Below are positions 1 through 7,768 of a DNA stretch of 64,000 nucleotides, one piece after another. The stretch is from Gammaproteobacteria bacterium. GTDB lineage: Bacteria; Pseudomonadota; Gammaproteobacteria; Competibacterales; Competibacteraceae. Within the stretch, counting starts at the first letter, position 1. The number at the start of each line of letters is the position of its first letter. Below the pieces are notes generated by a model. It saw only the letters and a list, made by a program, of their open reading frames with translations, did not search any database and was not told the origin of the DNA. The DNA lies in contig JACKMZ010000004.1 in NCBI GenBank assembly GCA_024235135.1, forward strand, positions 124,001 through 188,000, read 5' to 3'. The position numbers and the translations under genes are program-made.

Positions 1-1
1 T

Positions 2-760
2 TGGATATCGGATGTTCATTTGGGAGTCAAGAGTTGTAAAGCGGAATTCCTACTGGATTTCCTACGCAGTTCCGATTGCGATCAACTGTATCTGGTCGGC
101 GACATCGTCGATTTCTGGTATATGCCGCGTGGACGGCGTTGGTTAGATTCACATAACCAAGTACTGCAGAACCTTTTTGAGAAATCCAATAACGGAACAA
201 GGGTGGTATACATTCCAGGCAATCACGACGAGCTGGCTCGGCAATACGCGGGGCTGTTTTTCGGTGGAATTGAAATACTGCCACATTTGATTCACGAGAC
301 AGCGGACGGCCGCCGTTTATTGGTATCTCACGGTGATGAATTCGATAACGCCGTCAAATGCGGGCGTCTTCTGGAGTGGATAGGCGACTGCGGATACAAT
401 TTTTTGCTATTCGCCAATCATATTATCAATTTCATACGTCGTCGTCTGAATTATCCGTACTGGTCGCTGGCCAATTTTCTCAAACAGCACATTGGAGGCA
501 TCGCTGATTATATTGCCCGTTTCGAGCAAGCAGCGGCTCACGAAGCAGCTCGGCAAAATCTCGATGGCATTATTTGCGGCCATATTCATAAGCCACAATT
601 AAGGGAAATCGGTGGGATTCTTTATTGCAACGATGGTGACTGGGTAGAAAGCTGCACGGCCCTGGTGGAACATCAGGACGGGCAGTTGGAAATCATCCAC
701 TGGACGGAAAGGACCGTGATAATGCTACAGGAACGGAGAGTACGTCCTATCGCGGCCTGA
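2..760 (+). CDS. PlcP-like metallophosphoesterase (5' end cut by window)
   Basis: The reading frame is open from the first bases, so the N-terminus lies outside the window. The visible part begins with the calcineurin-like metal motif SDVHLG, followed by GDIVDFW, GNHDE, SHGDEFD and GHIHKP, the full set of metal ligands for a two-metal phosphoesterase. The family is usually annotated as UDP-2,3-diacylglucosamine diphosphatase-like. The C-terminal part (GDWVESCTALVEH) resembles PlcP, the phospholipase C that turns phospholipids into diacylglycerol during phosphate starvation. It converges on btaB-btaA, which consume diacylglycerol, and this supports the PlcP reading over LpxH. Substrate is inferred, not shown. 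Confidence 0.8.
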   Translation, partial: WISDVHLGVKSCKAEFLLDFLRSSDCDQLYLVGDIVDFWYMPRGRRWLDSHNQVLQNLFEKSNNGTRVVYIPGNHDELARQYAGLFFGGIEILPHLIHETADGRRLLVSHGDEFDNAVKCGRLLEWIGDCGYNFLLFANHIINFIRRRLNYPYWSLANFLKQHIGGIADYIARFEQAAAHEAARQNLDGIICGHIHKPQLREIGGILYCNDGDWVESCTALVEHQDGQLEIIHWTERTVIMLQERRVRPIAA

Positions 761-796
761 TGAATCGGGGGCCAAACATTCAAGTGAAACCCTAGG

Positions 797-1450
797 CTAA
801 GTCTTTTCGCCGATAAACAGGAAATAACTCCACAAGCCGCCATAAGCCGGGCGGGTGTTGAGAAAAAGTGATTGGAATCGCGCTTCCAGTACGGGCCAGA
901 GGTGTTTATCCATTTTCACGTGGTTACACGCCATCCAGCGTTTGAACCAGCCGTGCCGCGTGTCGTTGAAGTCGGCCACCGCAATGATTCCACCGGGGTT
1001 GAGATCCTGGTAGGCACGCTCGATGACCTGCTCCCAACCCGGATTGATCATGGATAAGGTATAGGAAAATACCAGCAGATCGTAGGATTTCCCCGATGGC
1101 GAGTCTTGGCCGTAAGCCTGTTGGAGCAGATCGATACGTTCGCCGTGATCGCTGAGCTTATGCCGCGCCCGCGCCAGCATGGCGGCGGACAGGTCCATGC
1201 CGACAATTTGCGCCTGTCCGAAGACATTGGCCAGCGCCATGAGATTCTTGCCCGTCCCACAACCGACTTCCAAGATATTCTTGGGCACTGGCTGCTGGCC
1301 GGCACATCGTTCGATCAGCTCCCGACGTCCGAATAGAAAGGCCCACCGCGTGGTGTCGTAAATACGGGCATGAACGCGATAATACCGCTCCAGACGGCGT
1401 GTGAACGGCTCAACGACACCCATCGCGGCGGCGGGAGTAGAATCCTTCAT
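797..1450 (-). CDS. btaB: BtaB-like betaine lipid N-methyltransferase
   Basis: A class I SAM-dependent methyltransferase of 217 residues. The SAM-binding motif I is ILEVGCGTGKN, and the acidic ribose-binding residue follows in IVGMDLS. BtaB trimethylates the homoserine headgroup of diacylglyceryl-homoserine to make the betaine lipid DGTS. The size fits bacterial BtaB (about 210 residues). Its start overlaps the end of btaA by 4 nt, so the two are translationally coupled, and this pairing is the main reason for the specific call. The sequence alone would only say methyltransferase. Confidence 0.85.
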   Translation of the reverse strand: MKDSTPAAAMGVVEPFTRRLERYYRVHARIYDTTRWAFLFGRRELIERCAGQQPVPKNILEVGCGTGKNLMALANVFGQAQIVGMDLSAAMLARARHKLSDHGERIDLLQQAYGQDSPSGKSYDLLVFSYTLSMINPGWEQVIERAYQDLNPGGIIAVADFNDTRHGWFKRWMACNHVKMDKHLWPVLEARFQSLFLNTRPAYGGLWSYFLFIGEKT

Positions 1451-2622
1451 AGCACTTCGGCTAAATGCAGGCTGCCATAGGTGCCGACTCGATCCGACTT
1501 GTGCAATTCCTCGGTCATTTCCGGGAAGAACCGTAATCGGGGTCTGACCACTTCAGGCAGGAAATTGACATCCATTCCCGCGGAACGCAGCATGATTTTG
1601 CTGCCCGGTCGACTGTTGCGCAAAATCAGTGACCATTCCTCTTCCAGCGCCTGTGGCGCATGCCAAGCCAGCCAGTCCTGATGATCGAGCAACACGAAAT
1701 GACTGTATTGACCGGGATGCTTCTTCAGGAAATCCGTCACCGTGTAATTGTAGGTGTGAACCCTGTCACGGTGTTCTCTGAGCAAGGCGAAGTTTTCTCG
1801 CTTGAGATAGTTGGGACAACAGGTCTCGGTATAGAAGCCCGTCAAATAAACTCGCCAGAAATAGTTGTCGCGGATCAGCACCTCCGTCAATACATGGCGG
1901 AGCTTGTCACTGATATAACCAAAAACACCCTGTGGATATTGCTGTTTGATCAACTGGATTTGTGGTCGCGGAACACCCAGCATGGCCAATGTTATCGGTT
2001 GTTTCACCAACCAGGATGTCAAGCGACTCCATAGGGCCGGTTCGATTTCGCCATAGAGGGTTTTTTGTTCGTCGAGAGTCTCGGCATCCAGAAAATCGAG
2101 AATGCGTTGTTTGAGCACTTTTGAACGCAATAAATAACGCCGAACTATCCAGGCTACCGCGCCCGACGTTCCGTAATAATAAAACGATTGCTTCTTACTG
2201 TTGCTGTCGAAATATTGAATTTTGTCGTCCCAAAAATGCTGGGCGTAATTAGGTAAATAATTGCGTAGAGAAGCGTAAATATCCTCAAAAGCCTGATGTG
2301 ATCCATCGCCGAACATGGCGAACAAATCCTCGAAACTCCCTTTTTCCAGCAAAGCCAGCTTGAGATGCAATAAAGCGTTCTGGCGGGGATTGATATCGAC
2401 GGCGTGAATCTCTGCGGGCAAATCCAACAGATAATCCAGGGTGTTGCAACCCGCACTGGTCAGCACCACAACCTGACTGTCGTGATCGAGATCGAGTATT
2501 TGACGATCGATGCGTGGGTCTTCCCAGCAGACGTTATAAATCAGATTATGATTGTGTACCGTTCTGAATAATAGATCGTGGCATTTACTAATTAGCCGTT
2601 TGCTATTGCTGTTGGTCGTCAT
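1447..2622 (-). CDS. btaA: BtaA-like DAG 3-amino-3-carboxypropyl transferase
   Basis: A DUF3419/BtaA family protein that transfers the 3-amino-3-carboxypropyl group of SAM to diacylglycerol, the first step of DGTS betaine lipid synthesis. The N-terminus carries the family signature IYNVCWEDPRID, and the SAM site is near VVVLTSAGCNTLDYLL and IHAVDINPRQ. About 391 residues from the ATG at 2622; a GTG at 2634 would add four residues. Betaine lipids replace phospholipids when phosphate is scarce, which fits the PlcP-like gene converging from the left and the repeat operator upstream. First gene of a btaA-btaB operon. Confidence 0.88.
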   Translation of the reverse strand: MTTNSNSKRLISKCHDLLFRTVHNHNLIYNVCWEDPRIDRQILDLDHDSQVVVLTSAGCNTLDYLLDLPAEIHAVDINPRQNALLHLKLALLEKGSFEDLFAMFGDGSHQAFEDIYASLRNYLPNYAQHFWDDKIQYFDSNSKKQSFYYYGTSGAVAWIVRRYLLRSKVLKQRILDFLDAETLDEQKTLYGEIEPALWSRLTSWLVKQPITLAMLGVPRPQIQLIKQQYPQGVFGYISDKLRHVLTEVLIRDNYFWRVYLTGFYTETCCPNYLKRENFALLREHRDRVHTYNYTVTDFLKKHPGQYSHFVLLDHQDWLAWHAPQALEEEWSLILRNSRPGSKIMLRSAGMDVNFLPEVVRPRLRFFPEMTEELHKSDRVGTYGSLHLAEVL

Positions 2623-2690
2623 TATGAGCTGCACACGCGGACTAGCGGCAAGAAGGGAAGGTTACGATAGACCGTAGTGTGGGGGATCAT

Positions 2691-2719
2691 TGTTAAACTT
2701 TCGTTAAATTTTCGTTATC
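2691..2719 (-). promoter_or_regulatory. PHO-box-like triple 11-bp direct repeat upstream of btaA
   Basis: Three heptamers lie exactly 11 bp apart. On the + strand they are TGTTAAA at 2691, CGTTAAA at 2702 and CGTTATC at 2713, separated by CTTT and TTTT. PhoB/PhoP-family regulators bind direct 6-7 bp repeats on this helical period, although the E. coli heptamer (CTGTCAT) is different. The site sits about 70-95 nt upstream of btaA, where a response-regulator operator would be. Architecture is seen; regulator identity is inference. Confidence 0.45.
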
Positions 2720-2808
2720 CCCCTCAGGTTGGCACGACCCTGCCTCGGCCAGTCAAGCAATAGCCGCCACACCAATCGCTCCGACGGCGGAATATGGAGC
2801 GGCAGTCT

Positions 2809-3678
2809 TCAATAACCGGTCAAGGGAGGGGCAATAACCAAGGCGCGCGAGGCTTGCTTGACCAGTTCATCGATCGGCGCCTCATCGACTTCCGGCTGCA
2901 ATTGGCGAGCCGCGCCATGACCCCCGGTGGGTTCGGCCACGAAACTGCCGCTGTTGTGATGCAAGCGAAACTCCCCCCCGCAAACCTTACAATAGATGAA
3001 GTCCCCATCCTTGACGGCACCCGACGCAGCGACGACCGGTCCGCAATGATCGCAATTCACCATTGGGATGCCCGCGCTGCTGTGCCGAACGATAGGCTCC
3101 AGTTCGCCGGCTTCTCCCAGCTCCAGGAAATGCTCGATCAGAGCCCCATCGAATTGTCGATCCCGCTGTTGCTTCAAGCGATACAACGCCTGCCCCACGG
3201 GCATGTTGCGTCGGTAGGGTCGGGTGCTGGTCATGGCGTCGAAGGCGTCCACGATGGCGATGATCCGACAATGCAATGGAATAGCATCGTCCGCGAGACC
3301 ATCCGGATAGCCTTGGCCATCCTGCCGCTCGTGATGATGGCGGATAATCGTGCGAAACAGATCGGCCAGAGGATGATCGTTGATCAATTGCGACCCGAAT
3401 AGGGCATGCGTCTTCACCGCCGCATATTCGGCTTCGTTGAGATGATCGGTCTTTCCCAAAATACTTTCGGGTACGCCGATTTTCCCTATGTCGTGGACAA
3501 AGCTTCCCAGTTTGAGCTGGATCAACTCGTCCTCGGCAAGCCCTATTTTCTCGCCAAGCAGCCCGGCGAAACAGGACATCCGCCAGAGATGGCCTCCGGT
3601 AAAGGGGTCGCGCGCCTCCACGACTGCCGCTAACATAAGCAGTGATTTCAACAATTTTGGATCGGGAACGATGATCAT
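2809..3678 (-). CDS. HD-GYP domain protein with C-terminal zinc-ribbon-like tail
   Basis: A 289-residue HD-GYP hydrolase, the family that degrades cyclic di-GMP. The HD motif is HDIGK at about residues 62-66, and the GYP motif lies in HHHERQDGQGYPDGL near residue 120. It has no receiver or membrane domain. After the catalytic domain comes a tail with two CxxC pairs (NCDHCG and YCKVCG) that would bind zinc or another metal. Divergent from hisI with a 30-nt gap. Activity is likely because both signature motifs are complete; the input that controls it is not visible. Confidence 0.85.
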   Translation of the reverse strand: MIIVPDPKLLKSLLMLAAVVEARDPFTGGHLWRMSCFAGLLGEKIGLAEDELIQLKLGSFVHDIGKIGVPESILGKTDHLNEAEYAAVKTHALFGSQLINDHPLADLFRTIIRHHHERQDGQGYPDGLADDAIPLHCRIIAIVDAFDAMTSTRPYRRNMPVGQALYRLKQQRDRQFDGALIEHFLELGEAGELEPIVRHSSAGIPMVNCDHCGPVVAASGAVKDGDFIYCKVCGGEFRLHHNSGSFVAEPTGGHGAARQLQPEVDEAPIDELVKQASRALVIAPPLTGY

Positions 3679-3708
3679 CCGCCTATTTTCCTTTGCAGGT
3701 TCCGCCTC

Positions 3709-4137
3709 ATGAAAGAGCCGTCCACCGCCTCATCCACGGCCCCGGAACAGGCCGGACTAGATATTTTGACGCAACTGACCTGGAATGCCGACGGTCTGAT
3801 TCCAGCCGTCGCCCAGCAACACGACACCGGTGAGGTGTTGATGATGGCTTGGATGAATCGCGAATCCTTGCTGGAAACCCTGCGCAGCCAACGAGTTTGT
3901 TATTGGTCCCGCTCGCGCCGCCAACTGTGGCGCAAAGGAGAAACTTCGGGGCAGATCCAAAAACTGGTCGAGTTGCGTATCGATTGTGACGGGGACACCC
4001 TGCTCCTGCAAGTGGATCAGACCGGCCCAGCCTGTCACACAGGCCGCCGCAGTTGTTTTTACCGCGCCTTGCGCGAGGACGGTCTCGAAGAAATCAGCGC
4101 GCCCCTGATCGATCCGGCGCGGCTCTACCCCCAATGA
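3709..4137 (+). CDS. hisI: Phosphoribosyl-AMP cyclohydrolase
   Basis: HisI opens the purine ring of phosphoribosyl-AMP in histidine synthesis, in the cytoplasm. The 142-residue protein has the family's DCDGDTLLLQVDQ metal site and the zinc-binding cysteines in GPACHTGRRSCFY, plus the early motif GEVLMMAWMN. There is no HisE domain fused behind it, so the pyrophosphohydrolase must be encoded elsewhere. No other his gene lies nearby. The gene starts 30 nt from the divergent HD-GYP gene. Confidence 0.93.
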   Translation: MKEPSTASSTAPEQAGLDILTQLTWNADGLIPAVAQQHDTGEVLMMAWMNRESLLETLRSQRVCYWSRSRRQLWRKGETSGQIQKLVELRIDCDGDTLLLQVDQTGPACHTGRRSCFYRALREDGLEEISAPLIDPARLYPQ

Positions 4138-4177
4138 TCGGTAGCCCGCATACCCCGCACACAATGTAAAATCCATC

Positions 4178-5146
4178 ATGCGAGCCATTCTCTGTAAAAC
4201 CTTGGGCACGGTGGACGCCTTGGCCCTGGAAGACCTGCCCAGCCCTTCGCCGGGACCGGATCAGGTAAAAATCGCCGTCCACGCCTGCGGCCTCAATTTC
4301 GCCGACACCCTGATCATTCAGGGTAAGTACCAAACCAAACCCGAGCCGCCATTTTCACCGGGTATGGAGATCGCCGGCGAGATCATGGCCTGTGGAGCCG
4401 AGGTCGCAACGCTCCGGCCCGGCGACCGGGTGATGGCGGTCTTGTCTTATGGTGGATTCTCTGAAGAAGTCATCGCGCCAGCCAGTGCCGTGGTGGCCCT
4501 ACCCGCCGGCATGGACTTCGTGACGGCAGCCGGCTTTCCCGTGGCGTACGGCACCTCGCATCTGGCCCTGACCCATCGCGCCCGACTACAAGCTGGAGAA
4601 AATCTGTTGGTACACGGAGCCGGAGGCGGGGTTGGCCTGACCGCCGTGGAAATCGGCAAACAACTGGGAGCCACGGTGATAGCCAGCGCCGGTGGCCCCG
4701 ATAAACTCGACGTTGCCGCCGCTCACGGCGCCGATCATCTGATCGACTATACTCGGGAAGACATTCGCGAACGCGTCAAGGATCTGGGCGGCGCCGATGT
4801 CGTCTACGATCCGGTCGGCGGTTCTGCCTTCGATGCGTCTTTACGCTGCATCAACTGGGAGGGTCGCATTCTGGCGATCGGTTTTGCCAGCGGCAAGATT
4901 CCGCAACCCCCGGCCAATATCCTGCTGGTCAAGAACTGCGCGGTGATCGGGTTATATTGGGGGGCTTATCTGTGGCGCAATCCCCCGTTGATGCATCAAT
5001 CCTTAAGTGATTTGCTAGACTGGTACGCTCAAGGCCGGCTACGCCCCCATGTCTCGCGCACCTATCCCTTGGAACAAGCTAAGACTGCCCTTGAGTATCT
5101 CATGGCTCGACGCTCGACCGGCAAACTCGTACTGACGATGCGCTGA
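4178..5146 (+). CDS. Zinc-independent NADPH:quinone oxidoreductase family protein
   Basis: A medium-chain dehydrogenase/reductase of 322 residues. It has the N-terminal GroES-like fold (PFSPGMEIAGEI) and a Rossmann NADPH site, VHGAGGGVGLTAVEIGKQLG, at about residues 145-165. The cysteine and histidine zinc ligands of alcohol dehydrogenases are absent, which places it in the quinone oxidoreductase (QOR) branch. It probably reduces quinones or enoyl compounds; the substrate cannot be told from sequence. It follows hisI by 40 nt on the same strand. Confidence 0.85.
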   Translation: MRAILCKTLGTVDALALEDLPSPSPGPDQVKIAVHACGLNFADTLIIQGKYQTKPEPPFSPGMEIAGEIMACGAEVATLRPGDRVMAVLSYGGFSEEVIAPASAVVALPAGMDFVTAAGFPVAYGTSHLALTHRARLQAGENLLVHGAGGGVGLTAVEIGKQLGATVIASAGGPDKLDVAAAHGADHLIDYTREDIRERVKDLGGADVVYDPVGGSAFDASLRCINWEGRILAIGFASGKIPQPPANILLVKNCAVIGLYWGAYLWRNPPLMHQSLSDLLDWYAQGRLRPHVSRTYPLEQAKTALEYLMARRSTGKLVLTMR

Positions 5147-5183
5147 GGGCCCATCACTCTGCTCGGGTTCGAGGAAGCCTGCG

Positions 5184-5831
5184 GTGCGGGGAATACGAAT
5201 TGGGTTGTTGCTTCTGTTACTGTGGAGCTGTGGCGACGCGCTAGCGGATTGGCAACTGATTCATGACGAGGAAGCGATTCAGGTGTTCACCCGCCCCGTA
5301 CTCGGCTCACCGATCCGCGAATTGCGCGGAACGACCACCGTGCATTCGTCATTATCGGCTCTGGTGGCCCTGTTGCAGGATGCCGATGCGAATGCCGAGT
5401 GGGTCTATCACAGCGGCGGCGTAAAGGTATTGCAACGAATCAGCGAGCGGGAGTCCATGGTTTACGCGATTACCGAGGCGCCCTGGCCGATCGCGGATCG
5501 TGACGCCATCATTCGTTTCAGTCTGACCCAGAATCCGCAAACACTGGCGGTCACCATTGCCATGACCGCGGTTCCCGATTACCTTCCCCCGCAACCCTCC
5601 TACGTACGGATGCCCGTTTTCCAGGGATTCTGGCTGTTACAGCCCCGCCCCCATGGCGACGTCGACGTCGTCTGCCAGCTTCATGCCGAACCCGGCGGAG
5701 TTCTGCCCACCTGGCTGGCCAATCCCGCCGCGGAACGGGCGGCCTTTCGAACGCTGGCCAATCTGCGGGCGATAATCACCCAACCGAAGTATCAGGAACA
5801 GCGGCTGGCTTTCATCACGGAGCCGAAATGA
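5184..5831 (+). CDS. Secreted START-domain lipid-binding protein
   Basis: A 215-residue protein with a clear signal peptide (a leucine run ending near ALADWQL), then a START-like domain. Typical START signatures are present: WQLIHDEEAIQVFTRP, an EWVYHSGG stretch and APWPIADRDAI. Bacterial proteins of this type are periplasmic and thought to bind lipids or other hydrophobic ligands. The GTG start is chosen because an AGGAAG ribosome site sits just upstream and because the signal peptide begins at once. It follows the oxidoreductase by 37 nt. Confidence 0.8.
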   Translation: MRGIRIGLLLLLLWSCGDALADWQLIHDEEAIQVFTRPVLGSPIRELRGTTTVHSSLSALVALLQDADANAEWVYHSGGVKVLQRISERESMVYAITEAPWPIADRDAIIRFSLTQNPQTLAVTIAMTAVPDYLPPQPSYVRMPVFQGFWLLQPRPHGDVDVVCQLHAEPGGVLPTWLANPAAERAAFRTLANLRAIITQPKYQEQRLAFITEPK

Positions 5832-5868
5832 AATCCTAAGAAGGGGATTGAGCGTAAGTAGGGCGGCG

Positions 5869-5942
5869 TGGAGCGGGTGATGGGAATCGAACCCACGCTA
5901 TCAGCTTGGGAAGCTGAAGTTCTACCATTGAACTACACCCGC
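5869..5942 (-). tRNA. glyU: tRNA-Gly (anticodon CCC)
   Basis: A complete cloverleaf reads on the minus strand. The acceptor GCGGGTG pairs with CACCCGC, the D stem is GTTC/GAAC, the anticodon stem TCAGC/GCTGA holds the loop TTCCCAA, and the T loop is TTCGATT. The anticodon is therefore CCC, as in E. coli glyU. The terminal CCA is encoded in the genome (5869-5871). Confidence 0.96.
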
Positions 5943-6022
5943 TGTGCTATTCATAGATTATGTCAACTGTGACAAAGTTAGCAAGGTTGAGATCGAAAGA
6001 GCCATCAAGGGATATTTGAGCC

Positions 6023-6523
6023 GTGCGCCGCTTCCTTGCCCTGTTCCTGCTGATCGGCCTGATCGCCTACGGCGTCGCGTATCTGTCCGTAGTGCGCGAA
6101 CATGTCATCGGCCCGTTCACCATGGGCATCACCCATGTCTCCGGCTGGATCATTTCCTCGTTCGGGGGGCAAGTCTCGATTCGCGACAATATTCTGACCA
6201 TACCCGGTTTTTCCGTGCAGATTCTGGACATGTGCAACGGCGTCGAAGCGACGATCATGCTATGGGCAGCCATTCTCGCGTTTCCCGCGCCCTGGTCGTA
6301 TCGTCTCAAGGGGTTAGCGATCGGTGCCTTGAGCGTCCACACGCTGAACATTTTGCGCATCATCAGCCTGGTGTATCTCGGAGAGTACAACCGCGAGTGG
6401 TTCGACTGGGTGCATTGGTATTTGTGGGATACCCTGATCATGGCCGATATTCTGATCGTCTTTCTGATTTGGATACGTCTGTCAGCCCCGGTAGAACCTG
6501 ATCGTGAAGTTTTGGCCGATTAA
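6023..6523 (+). CDS. xrtH: Exosortase H
   Basis: A 166-residue integral membrane transpeptidase of the exosortase/archaeosortase family. The catalytic cysteine is C71 in DMCNGVEA, the conserved arginine is R112 in LNILRI, and the histidine is H131 in WVHWYLWD; transmembrane helices surround them. The short size and the following partner gene fit XrtH, which sorts proteins with a C-terminal IPTL-CTERM signal. The GTG start has an AAGGGA site 11 nt upstream. No IPTL-CTERM substrate is visible in this window, so its targets are encoded elsewhere. Confidence 0.85.
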   Translation: MRRFLALFLLIGLIAYGVAYLSVVREHVIGPFTMGITHVSGWIISSFGGQVSIRDNILTIPGFSVQILDMCNGVEATIMLWAAILAFPAPWSYRLKGLAIGALSVHTLNILRIISLVYLGEYNREWFDWVHWYLWDTLIMADILIVFLIWIRLSAPVEPDREVLAD

Positions 6524-7166
6524 TCCGGTACCGCGTTTCGCGGCGGGGGTGGCGCTGGCGATGCCCGCCAGTTTGGCATTCTGGTGGTTTCTGGGACTGG
6601 ACTACTGCGTACTCGCACTCAGACAGGGCGTCGAAGTGGTTATTCAGTGGATCATGGCCCAACACCTCCTCGGTCTGGAGGTTAAGAGCAGCGCCTGGGT
6701 TTTGATGACTGACCTATCGCCCATCGACAATCCATTGGTATTGCTCGGCATCTTGATCTCGCCCAATCGCTTCACCATCAGCTTTCCCCTGTTCTGGGGC
6801 TTGGTTCTAGCCACCCCAGGCGCCCCGAGAATCAAGCAATGGTTCCTGGGAACGTTGCTGTTATATCCACTGGTATTACTCATGTTGCTGTTGTGGATTC
6901 AGTTCCAGTTGGGGCTGTACATCAACCATCAAGCCGCGTTGACCCAAATACCCCCACGCAGCTATGTGCTCGCTCTGCCTTATCCCGCGTATCTCTATCA
7001 CCTGATGGGACTCGGCCGACAATTGGCCTTGTTGGTCCTGCCAACCTTGATACCCTTGTTGTTATGGGCCTGCTGCAACCTGCGATTCATTCGTTTTCTG
7101 ATTTTCGAAAGCGTGCTGACACGTCTCAGCAAGCCCACGGCGATGGCCCGAAACCAAGAGATATAA
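6504..7166 (+). CDS. Exosortase H-associated membrane protein
   Basis: A 220-residue protein with several hydrophobic helices, including stretches near residues 20-35, 75-115 and 160-195. It overlaps the end of xrtH by 20 nt and has no motif I can tie to an enzyme. Membrane proteins of this size commonly sit directly behind xrtH and are annotated as exosortase H-associated. The call rests on that context and topology. It probably helps the sorting of IPTL-CTERM proteins; its mechanism is unknown. Confidence 0.7.
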   Translation: MKFWPINPVPRFAAGVALAMPASLAFWWFLGLDYCVLALRQGVEVVIQWIMAQHLLGLEVKSSAWVLMTDLSPIDNPLVLLGILISPNRFTISFPLFWGLVLATPGAPRIKQWFLGTLLLYPLVLLMLLLWIQFQLGLYINHQAALTQIPPRSYVLALPYPAYLYHLMGLGRQLALLVLPTLIPLLLWACCNLRFIRFLIFESVLTRLSKPTAMARNQEI

Positions 7167-7170
7167 GCGG

Positions 7171-7761
7171 TTGATCAGGCGCTTGGCGGCTATCCTACTG
7201 GTATTGACGCTAGCCAGTTGCGACGCGCCTCCGCGCTCCTATACCGATGCACTCAGAATGATGAGCAACGGCGAATATCGAATCGCCGCAGATAACCTGC
7301 GACCGTTGGCGGAAAACGGCTATGCGCCCGCTCAATTCCGGCTCGGCCTGTTGTATCTCTATGGCAAAGGCGTTCGCCATGAGCCACGACAAGCCGCCCA
7401 TTGGCTGCTTAAGGCGGCCCAGCAGGATGATGTCGGGGGGCAGTATGTGTTGGCCCAACTCTATCGTCATGGGTTAGGCGTGTCGCAAAACGACACTTTG
7501 GCGTTTCGCTGGTTGCAAAAGCTCGCGGAACGAGGATATGCGCCCGCGCAGTACGAAGTGGGACTGTGTTACGCCCAGGGCCGGGGCGTGGCACAAAATA
7601 ACGCTCTGGCCCTGGAATGGCTGAGAAAAGCCGCGGACAGGGAGCACGCCCAGGCGATAGCCCAACTGGTCGCGGCTTATCGCCAAGGTTCACTGGGCTT
7701 GCACCCGGATGCGGAAATGGCGCTTTTTTGGCAGCGAAAAACACGCCCCAAACCATTTTAG
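7171..7761 (+). CDS. Sel1-repeat lipoprotein
   Basis: A 196-residue lipoprotein. The N-terminus has a hydrophobic signal ending in the lipobox LASC. About four Sel1-like (TPR-type) repeats follow, seen as GYAPAQFRLGLLYLYGKGV, VGGQYVLAQLYRHGLGV and YAPAQYEVGLCYAQGRGV. Such proteins act as scaffolds for protein-protein contact in the envelope. It starts at a TTG 4 nt after the exosortase H partner gene, so it is probably the third gene of that operon. A role in exosortase function is only guilt by association. Confidence 0.82.
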   Translation: MIRRLAAILLVLTLASCDAPPRSYTDALRMMSNGEYRIAADNLRPLAENGYAPAQFRLGLLYLYGKGVRHEPRQAAHWLLKAAQQDDVGGQYVLAQLYRHGLGVSQNDTLAFRWLQKLAERGYAPAQYEVGLCYAQGRGVAQNNALALEWLRKAADREHAQAIAQLVAAYRQGSLGLHPDAEMALFWQRKTRPKPF

Positions 7762-7768
7762 GTTTCGA

